Positions 12,598-25,900 of a stretch of 64,000 nt of DNA are shown here, one piece after another. The translations under genes and the position numbers were made by a program. The notes beneath the pieces were generated by a model. It did no database searches and was not told the DNA's origin. It saw only the letters and a list, made by a program, of their open reading frames with translations. Within the stretch, counting starts at the first letter, position 1, and the number at the start of each line of letters is the position of its first letter. The DNA comes from Tetranychus cinnabarinus (lineage: Eukaryota > Arthropoda > Arachnida > Trombidiformes > Tetranychidae), in the NCBI GenBank assembly GCA_022266195.1, contig WHVY01000005.1, forward strand, positions 4,898,001-4,962,000, given 5' to 3'.

Positions 12598-15486
12598 GCA
12601 CCAATCAATATGCAGATAACTTTTTCAAGTTTCCGTTCTGAATAGAAGGTTTCAAGATCTATTCTCTTGAAAGATAAAACCACATTTAATGTAAACCTCG
12701 TGGAGCTTTACAATTATCAACGACAAATCATAGCTGCAAAGTCGCTATTTCGCTACCGAATTCCTTTTCGATTTTGTTCAAAATTTCTTTCGATGATTTT
12801 TCAACAAAACTAATCTATTCATGAATCTACATTTTCTATCTACTTTCAGCAAAATATATGCATAATGGAGCTTTAAGAATTTTGTGAATAACAAATCATT
12901 TGTCTAATCTTAAAAATTGATGTAAAAAGATGAACAGCAAGCATAAATCATGAATCAATGAATCAACAAGTCAAACGAAACGAAAGAAACGTTTGCCTGT
13001 AAAAAAGCAAAATGAAATTTCATCTGTCATGAAATGCTCACAGTTGATAATGTAAATTGAGATGTGAACAAAATCAACTTTTATCCTTTCTCTTATCAAA
13101 CAGTCAAAATCATTTTGCCATCAATATTTCAGATGAAAGCTGGAAAAATAGTGTTTGACAAAAAAACAAAACAAAATGTAAAACAAAAGTTGAAACATTT
13201 TCCAAAGCCTGTTGATTTGAAACGTAGACAACATGGAAATAAGTTCAAGTCCTGAACCAGGATTCAACTGATGACAGTTCATTTCTTTCGCATTTACAAC
13301 AGATTATCAACTATTTTCCTCTCGAATATCAATTTCATCTTTTCTCTCGTTGATAATTTGTCGACTTTTCACTTTGCTCTCTTGCAAACCTCTTTACCTG
13401 TTGAAAAGTTGTTCATCTAATTTCCTTTGATTGTCAATATGAAATTCAATAACATGTAAAGAGATAAAGCTCGGGAATTGTGAAAAGTGTGTTTAGTGTT
13501 GAAAGTCAATCTTGGAACTAAATATTACATAGAAGGTGAGAAGGAAAGAAAAAATTAAAGTAAACAAGGAATAGAAGGTTCAAGTTGTACTTTGGATTGG
13601 AGAGGAGGAGGAAGAAGAAGAAGGAAAGAAAAAAAGCAAATATTCTGATTCCTTTGGGATGAGAATCATGAACAAGAAAATGTTGTAAATAATATTGACA
13701 TTATTCTCATCCCTTTACCTTTCAATATTTTACAGTGAATACAAAGCGACATGATGATCATGTTAAGTCAAAGACGAGTTTTTGAAAAAGCAAATGAGAA
13801 GCAAAAAAGTTTCAACAAATTTCCTTTTTTTCTGGTCAAACATGAAGCAAAGTTTGAAAAATAAGTTTCCAATCAAGTGAATCGCTGTGAAAGCAGATTA
13901 ACATTCAATATCAAACTGTTTAACCTGACAATTTGAAGGGTCAAAAGACTGACCGAAAAGGTTATTTTGATCAAGAAAAGAAACTAAAGCAGAAAAGCTA
14001 ACTTGGAATTGAACAATTTTTGTTTCAAGAATTTCATTCAATCCAAGAAAATGTTCATTGTTGATTGAGCTTTAAACATGATTCAAATTTTTGCTACTTT
14101 ACAGATCATTTACTTTGAATAAACCTTTTTTTAGCTTGTGAAAACATTTTCGTATCTATTAGTGATATTAGTTTTGAGTTTACACAAAAGAGGAAAAAAG
14201 ATAGCAGAAAATGATGAACGAAAAGAAGATTGAACAGAAATTGGGTTTTCCATCATTTCTATTTTCAGCCTTCATCTGTTCAACTGTTCAAAATGCTAGG
14301 AATAAATTGAGCAATGGAAAGTATCATGGAAGAGAGACAAAAGAATAATTCCAAATGCTTGAGGTTTTATTTGAGAGAAACACAAAAAGCTGTGATGAGA
14401 AGCATTTCAAGTAAAATATGGTGTTAAAATTTCATTGAAAAAAGATGAACATGAGAAAAATTGGTGAAACTTATTGACCATTAAAATCAATGACAGAATT
14501 TCTGATCATTATCAGAATAATCTCTTTCTTTGACATTGCATTTAATCTTTCATCTCTTTTCATTGAATCCGTCAAAGTACAGAAAATGGGAAAAAGTAAA
14601 ATATGACAGAAAAAAGGTGATAACTTGATAATTGGCAAATCATTTCCAGGTTTATGTAAAGGTGAATAAATAAGTAAACTGGTCAATCCAATTGATAACT
14701 CTTCTCATTATTTGACCAATGTTTTGCCAACAGAATAAATTTCAATTTTTGTTTTCGCTTTAGTTGAACATTTTGTTGAATCTCACTCTGACGATCTTCC
14801 TTTGGCTTCTTTAACACTACCGATAACAATCAATCATTGAATAATCGTGGGTTGACTCTGCATTGGAAATAAATGATTCCTGGAAACATTTTATCATTCA
14901 TTATTAGTGATAAAAATGAATTGATAATAACAGTTTTCACTTTCCAGAGTCATTTACTTGCTAAAAGTAAAACTATTTTTCGACTTTTGATAATTTCCAA
15001 CTTTTATGGGTAATTGTGAACATTAATCAACATTTTGTTTCACTTAAGATTGAAAAGTTTCAAAATTCAAAGACAAACAAGTGTTTAAAATGAAACATGG
15101 AATGACTTTTAAAATTGTTGATCGCACTTGAAACTTTGGTGAAAACATTGATGACAACAGTAAACTCTTGATACTTTATTTGAATCATTTCATCTTTCAT
15201 AGTATGCTTTACGATTGACCTTAGAAGTTATCAAAGTTTCCCCGAAATTTTGATGGATGAACAAAATCTGTCCAGAAATTTTCTGCAAGAGATTTTCTCA
15301 TGATGAAGATTTTATCCAAGATTTATTGAACTTTTTTTACTTTGATCGATTGTAACAGAAATTTTTCAAAATATTTTTTCTCAATTTTTTTCTTCGTTTT
15401 CCTTCAAAACTCATTGCGAAAATTCTTAGACTTTGAATTTTCATTTCGATCCTGATTCTGAGACCCAAAAATAAAATGTTGAAAAA
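12598..15486. other. Gene-poor AT-rich sequence between two transposon relics
   Basis: No supported gene. The first 150 bases (12598-12750) are less AT-biased than what follows and may be further decayed remains of the transposase relic, but no motif survives. The 63-codon Lys-rich frame at 13064-13255 and the 71-codon minus-strand frame at 14471-14686 resemble nothing known. A purine-rich GAAGAA tract lies at about 13604-13630. Confidence 0.45.
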
Positions 15487-15850
15487 ATGTCAGAACCTCA
15501 AGTGGACCAACGTGAAGACCTTCTGAAAATACTTTACTACGACTCAGGTAGTTGCGGCAGTTTTGGAGGTGCTAAAAGACTTTTCAATGTTGCTAAACAA
15601 TTTGATCCTTCAATTGATCAAAGAAATGGTTAATGAGTCAAGATACCTATACAAGCTTCCGTACTAGGCGGAAAACCTTTCAAAGGCTAGCTGTATTAGT
15701 TGAATCGATGAACAATGGCAAGCTGATCTAATCGACACTGGCCAACAACTTTTTTTCCCAAGTCTATTGTGCAAAAGTCTTGACCATTGATTGGAAACTT
15801 TTTCATAACCTTTTACAGCTAATAAAAAAGCTATTGCTGTATAACGATAC
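15487..15850 (+). mobile_element. Decayed Maverick/Polinton-type (retroviral-like) integrase fragment
   Basis: A broken N-terminal part of the integrase family carried by Maverick/Polinton elements and related transposon-derived proteins. The first frame (15487-15633, 48 codons) contains LLKILYYDSGSCGSFGGAKRL, matching the family's 'YYdp.s.gSFgG...L' start, and ends at TAA. The next conserved block, WLMSQDTYTS followed by RRKTFQR, continues in another frame from about 15626. The block QWQADLID (about 15708-15731) is in a third frame. LTID, the start of the core strand carrying the first catalytic Asp, is shifted again at about 15780-15791. At least three frame changes and several stops are present, so it is dead. 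Nothing of the other Polinton genes is visible nearby. The order and spacing of four family blocks over 300 bp make coincidence unlikely. Confidence 0.65.
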
Positions 15851-18800
15851 ATGTCAACTTCAATGATGGCAACTTGTATGCTTGGTCAAACCAAATTAGC
15901 AATTAACCTTTTCTTTTCCATCTTTCATGATTATCTGTTTTCTGCTGATTCTTGTTTTCATCTTTTTTTTCTCTTCTTCTCCATATTAAACTACTTTCCA
16001 ATAAATAAAATGAATGAACCATTGTTACCATGTAATCATGAAATTGATGGAGAAAAGTTAACAAACTTGTCGATAAAACCAGTGTAACTACGAAAAATTA
16101 GGTACAAACTTTTACTATTACAAAGTAACTAAACTCATCTCTTGCAATACTTTTTCATGCTGCTCACATTAACTGTCATCTTCAACCCTGATCATCGTCA
16201 AAAATGTATTAATAAATAATATACTTTTCAGTTGATAGCAAATAACAAGCAACGATAAAAATATCCAGCAATATATATTGAGTTTGACCAGACAACAAGT
16301 TTATCTGTAAGAAGAGTGAACATCAATAAGAACAACAATCTTGCCTATCATCACCATCACCATCATCAACTTTATCCTCATCATTTCATTTCATTTTTCT
16401 GTTACACTTTCAGCTTTTATCTGTAACCATCATGAAATTGCAATTCGTTGTGACCAAGTTTGACAAAAAAAAACAAGACTAAGAATGATGATGAATGATG
16501 ATAAGAGGATGAAAGTGAAACATGAAAAGTAACAAGTAAAAAAAAAGAAGTAAATTTTTCCACTTTTCCCATGTTTTTTGTTTTTCACTTTTACCTTTTC
16601 GTAAAATGAGAAACGAAAAATTTGCTCGAAATGCCTATTTATTCAGACACCTTATATTATGATAACTTAAACTCCCAGTACTTATTGTAAAAACGATAGT
16701 AACTTAATCTTGATAATAATAGCAAAGGTTCAACTGGTCAGAAGTGACTTGAATCACGTTTCTCTGCATTCCTTTAACCTTTCATGTAACATGATATTAT
16801 TTTGATTTTCACTGTGAACCTAATTATTATCGTTGTGCAGATTATCATAATTATTGCTTTTCCAGGGAAATATGCTTTTTCCAAGTTCTGATCGAATCCA
16901 TACATTTTCTTGAACATGAAAACCAATGTCGACTGCAACTGCAAATTTACCCTTTTCACTCCCAGTTGGGACTGATAACTCTCAACCAAATCTGTGTTTC
17001 AATTGTTAATCATTTTCAATTTCCTCAAGTTTTCTATTATCGCCATTCTATTATCAACTTATCCTTCACCTTACTTACCATGTCACTGGATACCTCAAGG
17101 GTCAACTATTCTTGGCCTGTATCAATAATAAATGCTTGGCTTTTTGCTTTTTTCCTATTGTCCTATTTTCCTTATTCTTCCATTTTTATTTTATTACATT
17201 TCCAATTCCCTGTTATCGTGATAATTGTTGGCTTTATCATGTGAAGTTAATTGTAAACAAACCAAACTTTCGTTGCAATTTCAGAACAGAACTTTGTTCT
17301 CATATTAATTAATTGATGTTCAATTTAAAGATAATTACAGAATTTTCATGAACCGTAACAAATATGACATAATGTATTGCAGGAGGCATGCAGGGAGGTA
17401 AGCAGGGAATGATAAAATTCATTAGACATGAAAGCGTCCTTTGTGAAAATAGAAAGATTAAATTTCGAGGAAAAAACACTTTTTTCCATTTGAACATTTA
17501 TTAATTTAACAGTTTGATTCTCAGTTGGTGATTGGAAATTTGCATGAAAGTGAAAGAAAATTCTGTAAAAGATTGCTGCCTATGGAACCAGGTGATATCA
17601 CTTTGTTTAATTGCTTTTGGATAATGATAAAGTCCAAATGAAGGTGAACATTTCAAGAGAGTAACATGAAAATGATGAAATAGTGTTCAGTTGTCAATGA
17701 ATTGATTTTTATTGGTTTCAACATTAAGTGGAGGAAAAAAGAGTTTCTCAAAGAGCAATTGCAATATAAGTGCCTCAAGTTGTTTGAGGAAAAGGATTTC
17801 ATTTCCTCTTTCTTTTTTCTTCTTTCAGATCATCATGTATCACCAACCTGTGAATAGATTTGATCTTTTATAAATTTCCATTCATCCTGTAATCTGGCCT
17901 TTAAAGGTTACCATGAATGAAAAAAAGTCACCGAGAAAATCAGTAAACCACTGAAAAAGGGAAACAACTCGTGATAACAATGACCTTTGAATATTCAAAG
18001 ATAGAAATTCTTTATTAGAACTAAATCAAACCTGAAACTTCTGTTCATTATCTGTTGATAAACCATGGAATATCAACAGAAGAGAATGAAAATTATCATG
18101 CAATTGGAGAAATTTCCTTTCGTCATATCAACAGTTATTCGTTGATATTCATTGACTTCAGACTTTTTGATTCAGATTCTGCTTCTGAATTTGTGAATTC
18201 TGAGAAACTCAGTTTTTCTTTGCGAAAAAGTTTAATCTTGAAATTAAAAACTGACTGAAGCTGAGTAAGATGAGCTGAAGAAGAAAGTTTATCTTGGACA
18301 AAACGTGAATCATTATCATTTTTATTAATAAGAAAAGTTAGAGAACCAATTTTTTCTTCTTTTCATCAATTTTTTACTCTCTTTGCTATCTTGAGTCTGA
18401 ACAAAACTGAAAAGATGAAATGTGAGTGAAAGCTTATTACGGGAAAAATGAGAATGATAAACTTGCAAGATGATAAAAGGCTTTCAAGAAATCTGGAGGA
18501 AAAGATGATTACAATGAAATGAAAAAATGAAAAAATTGAATTGATTGAAGAGAGAAAAGAAGAAACTTATTTGAAAAGAAGAGCTAAATATTGATTTAAT
18601 TCAAACAACAAATTATCATTGCTTTAAATTGAGAAATAAAATTCAACTCTTTTCATTCCCAGCACCAAGCTTACCAGTTTCAACTGAATAACTTCTGTAT
18701 GAATCCGTTTACACTTTCATTTGGCATTAAATAAACGTTATCCAAGAAATTTTGTGTAAACTCAGCAATTATCAAATTATTATAATATAATTTCATTGCA

Positions 18801-18990
18801 CTTCTAAAGAAGCTTATAATTATTTTACTCAGTTTATTATTAATTGTGCAGATTTAATGATAACAATTGCATTTGCACAAATATTGAATTACCAAAAGAA
18901 AGTGAAAACAATTTGATATTATAATTAAAGAGTAAAATTTATACAAAATGTTTATCATTTTGACAAAAAATGAGACACAAAAAATGCATT
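15851..18990. other. Gene-poor AT-rich sequence, no supported gene
   Basis: No gene is supported. The open frames at 15851-16087, 16966-17244 and 17112-17312 are Phe/Ile/Leu-rich translations of T-rich DNA. Short runs of CAT/ATC units occur near 16340-16400. Two inverted repeats at 18051-18148 are listed separately. Some of the first few hundred bases may be more of the decayed integrase element, but no motif is left. Confidence 0.45.
18051..18148. repeat. Two adjacent perfect inverted repeats sharing a TATCAAC core
   Basis: The first repeat has 10-bp arms, TCTGTTGATA at 18051-18060 and TATCAACAGA at 18071-18080, around a 10-nt spacer. The second has 8-bp arms, ATATCAAC at 18125-18132 and GTTGATAT at 18141-18148, around an 8-nt spacer. 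Both share the core TATCAAC/GTTGATA, so four copies lie within 98 bp in alternating orientation. This could be a binding-site array or an RNA structure; the sequence does not decide. Confidence 0.6.
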
Positions 18991-19910
18991 CATTCATGAA
19001 TTTGTCATCTTAACATCTTTGGCCGGTGAAACTGAAAGATAAATAACGAAAGTAACCAGACGATCGTTGCGTTGATAAAACCCTCAAGTTGCTATCGAGG
19101 GCTTGGGACAAGTAATTTGAACGAGCCGTTATGTGTTATAAGATTATTAAGCCTTCCTCCATTTCCTACATTCAATGTCTCAACCGTAGGGTTATGATTA
19201 TGTCATTACATGCAAAATGTAAGATTTTCCATCTCGCCAGCCTGTGCAAAAGTCTCAGTAGTTACAAGATCAAAGTGAAAAATGAATCGATGTTAAACTA
19301 ATGAAATTATTTAGAAAAGCTTCGATTCAATAGCAAAGACAAGATTCCCTAATTGATAAAATATTAGCACAAATGCAAAATGCAGCAGTTTCAAGTCCAA
19401 AAGACATTTATATTTGTCTTTTTCAAAACTCTTCTCGTAACGCAGTAAGTGCATAATGTGAGCTTGTATCATGGGCTTGTAATCTGGCAAAGAAAATGTT
19501 TATTTTTCAATATTTCCCCAAGAGCATTCAGTTGCCACTGGATATGCACTTCTGCCTTCTTACAATAAACTCGTAATGCAAGAAAGCACTATCTTGATGA
19601 CTTATGATTGAAAAGTCTCGACCATTAGTTCCGTAACTGATAGGATTTTACCTGATGGGATAGGATATATTTCCATATTTGAAGATGAATAAAAAACCAA
19701 TTTGATCTAAGTTGGTGGGTAATGCAGTGCCAAGATCCTTAGTTGGTTATCTGGTTTTGCCAGTCTTATGGCAATGTTTGTTGTCCTGTTAGGAATAAGA
19801 GTCAAGCATTTGAGGTTCATGCCAAATGTGTACAAATACTTGTAACAATCTTTACCCCATAATTCCCAGTATAACTTATATACTTGATTTATTTTTATGT
19901 CATTCAATGA
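18991..19910. other. Less AT-biased segment, possible unclassified decayed element
   Basis: Between about 19.0 and 19.9 kb the base composition shifts: more CG dinucleotides and fewer A/T runs than its surroundings. Both strands contain broken open frames; the longest is 66 codons on the minus strand at 19707-19907. I read all frames and could not match any known domain with confidence. The profile (scattered stops in otherwise protein-like sequence) is what an old transposon copy looks like, but the family is unknown. Confidence 0.35.
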
Positions 19911-22900
19911 ACAAATAGAATCTAGAAAAAGGTGTTTAAGGAGTCAATTTTTTTCCATTGAAACAATCAACATTTACTGTAATAGTTTCATTGATGAAAG
20001 GTTTTTATCCAAAAGTTGCAATTTTACTCTTGAAAATGCTAGAGTTTAACCAAAAATAGATATTTTCCTTTCATGACTTTTTGCTTTGAAGCATTTTTTC
20101 TCGAGCTATTTTGGCTTTTGTTTCAATCCATTATATAACATTTGGCTTTTTTTTGTTTTGCGTTATCATAATAACAAAAAAAACCAGAGAGCATAAAATA
20201 AGACGAAATGAAGATGATGAAGAAAAAAGTAGGAACAAGAAAAACTGAAGACTGAAAAAGATGCTTCAACAAACATTATTATGTGGCTTTGTCAGCAAGA
20301 AAAAAAAATAGTTGCAGCCAATTACCATTACCTTGTAATAGTGAGGCTCACATGAAAAGAGCCCAAATGATGATTATAAAGATGATGATGGGATGAGAAG
20401 GAATAAGATGCCGAGAAATGAATTGCAAAAATGATAATGATTACATGAGCAAGAGGAGAAAATATTTTCATTTCTCAAAATGTTAACCATCAACAGTTAC
20501 AAAATACAATTTCAATTTTTATTGTTATTCTCATGTTTTCCTTCCCTGTGTTTGAGTAACAAGAGAAGCAGAAAAAACGAGCAAAACTTATTACATTATT
20601 AATGGTTTGAAATGTGTTTGTTTTGCCTTTTGTTACAATTGAATTGATTGCAACTATTAGATCGTCTTAAGTAGCAATCAACTTGTTGATGAAACGTCCA
20701 CAGTTAATAACTTTATTCACAATTGACATGAAACTTGAGAAAACCTTTCAAACAGAATTTTCTTTTTTTATCGAAAATTTTCTTGTCCAGAGTCTTGCAG
20801 TTGACGATAACATTATTTGGTAAACTTGGACTTGTCTTTACGATTGATTTTGCCGTTATGATTGGTTCATGATTTTTTTATGTTCAATTTTTCTTTTTTT
20901 CTTCTTCGAATCAAAAAAAGGTTCAACTTGAAAGATTATACAGAAATATCTGGGTTTTTGCAGTTCAATTGCTATCCAGATAAATAATCGTAGTTTTTTG
21001 CTGCTTCTCAAACTTTTCATTTTCTTGGCATTTCCATGATCAATACATGAACAAATCTGGGCTTTAACCAGTTACATCTGAAGCTTTTTTGTTCGGGAAA
21101 CGATATTGATTATGAAAATCTGTTGTTGTATCAATCAATAATGCACATACTTAAAATTTTGGTTGAATCTCTTTTTACTTTCCTTCTCGTCCAATTTGTT
21201 CATCATTTGAAGGGAAAACTTTTTTGTTTTAATGATAACGTTATTCAACAAAACTTAATGGCAACATAAAAATGTACATTTCAAATGGACTTTTACTTTA
21301 ATCATTAAAATTGTAATCAATTTTCATTTCGTCTTAACCTTCATTTCATTTATGCTTAATCAACTGTAACTCAACATTTTCAAATATTAATTGCAACTCT
21401 TTTTCATTTTCATTGCATTAACTTGCATCATGCAATTGAGTGAAGAAAAGTTTCAAATTATTATCAGATAAAAGAGATAATTAACTTTCTTTCCGATTAA
21501 TCACTTACTCCGTTGAAAATGAGTTTCAAACATTTCTCAGAAACAAAACTTCGAAATGAACGAAAATATTTTGATATCGACTTTGTCTGGTTCGGTTTTA
21601 GGCTCAATTTTCGTCCAAAGGAATTTGCACTGAGAATTTTGATAGAATTCTGAAAATTCCGAAAATTCCCTCCCAGTGTTTGTCTGATTTTCTCGAATGT
21701 TTAACGAAAATCATTTTCACTGTTGGAAAACTTTTCAACTTTCCATTCTTTCTGATTGTGTTCACGGAAAACAGATGAACAGAAAAAATGAATTTAATGG
21801 TTGATATGGAATGATTGTTAAATTGATTTTTGATGGTCAATTTGATTGAGCAGCCAATAGTTAGCCATTATACTTTGAGGGTCAAGGAATGGTTAAATGA
21901 TTCAGATGCGACAGGGAAGGAGAATCACTCCCAGCCTGGAAATGCAGAGAAGCGAAACTAAGGAAAATCTGAAGCTTCTTCTCAGTAAATATAGCTGAAC
22001 AAATGGAGAATATGATTACATTGATTCTTTTACTGTTGAATATAAAATGGAAACTGGGAGTGAAAATATATCACATGAAACTTGACTCTCATCTTTTTTT
22101 GCCTTTACTAATATCATAATTGCCAGTAAATAAGTTTATATAAAAAAAGCTTTTTTTTCTCATCTTTCATCAGAGAAATGGTTCAGACTGAGCTTAGATT
22201 GCACTATTAAAAAATCATTACATAAATGTCCAAAATGATTATGGATAGAGTAAATTTCCAGTCTATCTTTCATGATTATGATGTTATAAATAATTTTGTT
22301 CAGCTGATTGTTTCTTTTTCGTTTTCTCAAGTTAGTCGATAAATTAAGTTTTGCAACTTTTTGCTCTGGTAATAATATCGAGGGAATTTTGATGAGCATG
22401 GAAAACCATGAAACTTGAAGTCTCTGCCGGTTGAGGAAAAGTTTCATCAGAGCTTCTTTGATGGATATCTTGTGAATGAATATCGTGAGAAATATTAACA
22501 AGTTGGAAAACAAAGATTCCTATCAACATTATTTATTGTTATTGTTGGCAAAATGTTTGTATTAACTTGAGATGGTTAATGAGGTATACTTATCATTGCT
22601 GCATAAGTTTTATATATTTTAAATATGAATGAACAAAAATGGATTTTATTGCTCTTCTTTCAAGAGTATCTTTCATTTTTACAGACTTTTTTTGGGCTCT
22701 CTTTCAACCAAAACATTGCAATGTTAGACTGTGATGAATATCATGTAAATTATGATGCTGTTGATTGTGTTGAAAGATAAGAGTTTAAATCAGATGAAAC
22801 CGATTAATTTATGGCATGAGTAAATGCAATTATGAAAATGAAACGTGAAAAATGAATGAAGAAGAGCGTTATTCGGTAATCAGATGAATAATGCTTCGAT

Positions 22901-25900
22901 AGAACAGGAATTTTAAATCACTATTAATTTGCAAAAGTAACTCATTTGTAAGCTATAGCGATCATCGAAAGTCTGCTTTTCTCTCATGTTCTTTGTTCCT
23001 TCTGATTAGCATGATCATGCACGAATTTACTCAAATGATCGCCATTGCATTCATAAGAGTATTTGCAGAAAGATAGAACAGCAAAAGTCATTCGCTTGAA
23101 CAGCATTTTTTATGCATAATCGTTCTTCTTTAGCAAAATTCAGATCAATTGAGATATTCGTGTTTCTCAATAGCAGCATTCCATTATAATGGTTGTTAAA
23201 TGGTTATTGCCTTTGCAGTGTGTCAAAAAGAGAACTAAACTACGGAATACTCGAGAATTGTCACAGAAAATCAATTGAAACGTTCGTTGCCACTGCGAAG
23301 GTTCGTGTCTTGTTAGTTCTGTTTTATATCAATACAGATCGATCAACATCTACTGAAAGTTACTTCCAAGTTTTAGCAATTGCTTGCGGATGAGTTGGGA
23401 ATCCTTCAGAAAAGTGCGATTCTAAAACAATATCAAACATTTATGCTAACCATTCAGTGTTTCAATGTTAGGAAACTATTTTCGAGGGTTGGTGTGTTGA
23501 GTTCGGGTCATAATTTGAATTGTTTTCGAGTTTCTTTTGATAAATTAATGAACAGCAAAATGCATAGCAATTCCAATTGATGTTTAAAGTGATTATTGCA
23601 ACTCCAACTTTACACTTTTGTGGATAAACTTTTTGAACGATTGTATGTTTAGCTTTGAAAAATTATGCTCATGATGTTTATTTACATCAAAATTACTGCC
23701 AACACTGATCTACTTTTATTTTGAAAATAACCTTCTGTTAATACCTTTGATAAAGGCAATTTTCGCTCCCTTTTATTCTTAAAACCCGTAAAAAGTTTGA
23801 CTTTAATGAGTTTAACAACAATAATGATTGATTGGGAATTTCAAAATTTCAAGCGCTTGATCCATTTTCTCTCTCATTTCATCATGTTTTTCATCCTTAC
23901 TTTCAATGTAAACTGTCTTCTACTCTCACCTTCAATAATCTCTTTCCCATTATAACTCAATATTCAGTACATAAATCGAGTGTTAATTTTACACTTTGAT
24001 TGTATAAGAATGAATATTGTCAATTGAAGGGAAGGAAAGCAAATTGATTGAATATAAAGCAATAAAAATTTCAATGTTGGTCTAAAGAGGGAAAAAAGTT
24101 CAACTTGCAACTTTATTGCACTTTCATGAAGAAGAAAAGATAATTTTGAATAATTTTGTTTGACTTGCGGTTCTCATTTTTGTCATTATCAAGGTAAAAA
24201 CATGGGAGAAGAGGCAAAGTAAAGCATCTTGACAACAATGAAAAGAGATACATTTATTCATATGCCATTTATAAATGGTAAAATGCTGCCAATGGAACAA
24301 TGAAATCGAGAAAAAGTCTCAACTTTTCATAATTATCATGACAAAGGTGAGACAAGCATTTTCAAGGATTGACATTCAATTATCTAAAATAGTTTCCAAT
24401 GTAAATATCTTGGAAAGAAGATGAAAAGATGGAGAAAAATTAGTTTATCCAAAGACTCGAATGAACATTATTCTCGTTTTACTTGTGACTTATTGATGAT
24501 AATCATTATAATGATGATCATTTTCATCAATCGTTATTAACTTTTCGCTATAAGATGTTATTCAATAACTCATCTAATGACGAATTGAACATTAATTTTA
24601 CTTTTTTTTCTTCTGTTTACCTTTTAATCTTGCCATTCTATTCCTTCCATTATTGTCCGATTTCAACGTTACTCTGACCCTCATCATCATTAAGATGATC
24701 ATTATCGTTGATCCATTCCATGACTATTCCAAGCTCAGTAATGTTGAAACAATTAACCTTTTTTTGTTTCTTTTTTCCATGATTGTCTTCTCGTTTTTCA
24801 ATGCATAACATTTCATTGTTAACACGAAAAGATGAACATTAACTATCGTTATTAGTTTTGAAACTTGGACAAGCTTGGATAATAATTGAGCTAAACTGAG
24901 CAATGTAATTATGGAAGATGGCAAAAGATGCATTCATTACTAATAATATTGACCTTCTCATGTTTATCATTCTCTGGATTCTCATGAATTTATCTCATTA
25001 TTAGACACTTATCGATAAGTAGTAGGAGTTGATCGTCAATATTGATGTTTTACAAAAGTTACCTTTTCTCATTAGAATCGGAATGTTGGAGTTGCTCTTC
25101 GAATAAACATCTTTCGACTTTGCAGAGAAAAATTTGCCAACTCAAATATGAATATGCACTTCGATCATTCGATTCATTTTGTTCCTTGTTATAACAATGT
25201 AAATGCAAGTTCTTATTGATCGAAATTGTGACGAACTTTCTGATAAAACTTGGAGAATTTGGAATTTAATGTTCTCTAAATTGAATTCTGAACTAATTCA
25301 TCAAAATGCTTTGTTTGTCCTTTAACAGCTCACAGTTGCTGTTGCCTTTTTCACCTCAACAATGTTTATAACCTTTTTATAACACTTGACTTTTTATTGC
25401 ATCAATAATGTTACATTTTTTGATTAACTATTTAAGTTTCGTCTAGAGAGGAATAACATAAGTAATGAAAAATTAATAAATTGTTGCATTATTCAACCAT
25501 CAAATTACGTTAATGGTTAGAGTTTTATTGAGATTTTGGGTGATAAAGTTTGATATTCAAATGCATTTCATTAACAGTGAATTTGTAACATAAACATTTA
25601 CTCGAGTCGAGAAATTGATTGGCACAATGAAAGAAAATTGTTCAACTTTCTTTTGACTCGCCATGCAATTATTCAACTGTTCAATCATGTAAATGTGTAA
25701 ATGAGAAGCGAAAAAATGAACTAAATTTTTGAGCCAATAGTTGATGTTGAACAGCTTGAAATGGTAAACAAAAGTTTCATGTTTACTTTGAGCCAACCAA
25801 GTGTTATCCTTCAAATGTTTCATTTTCAGTTCATTTCATGATTCATTTCTCGATGATCTATTGATGATGAAAAGATTTGCATTCAGATTCATCCGCCTTC

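Noticed and set aside
12423..12683. 86-codon minus-strand frame over the transposase relic
   Set aside because: Antisense shadow of the plus-strand transposase remnant.
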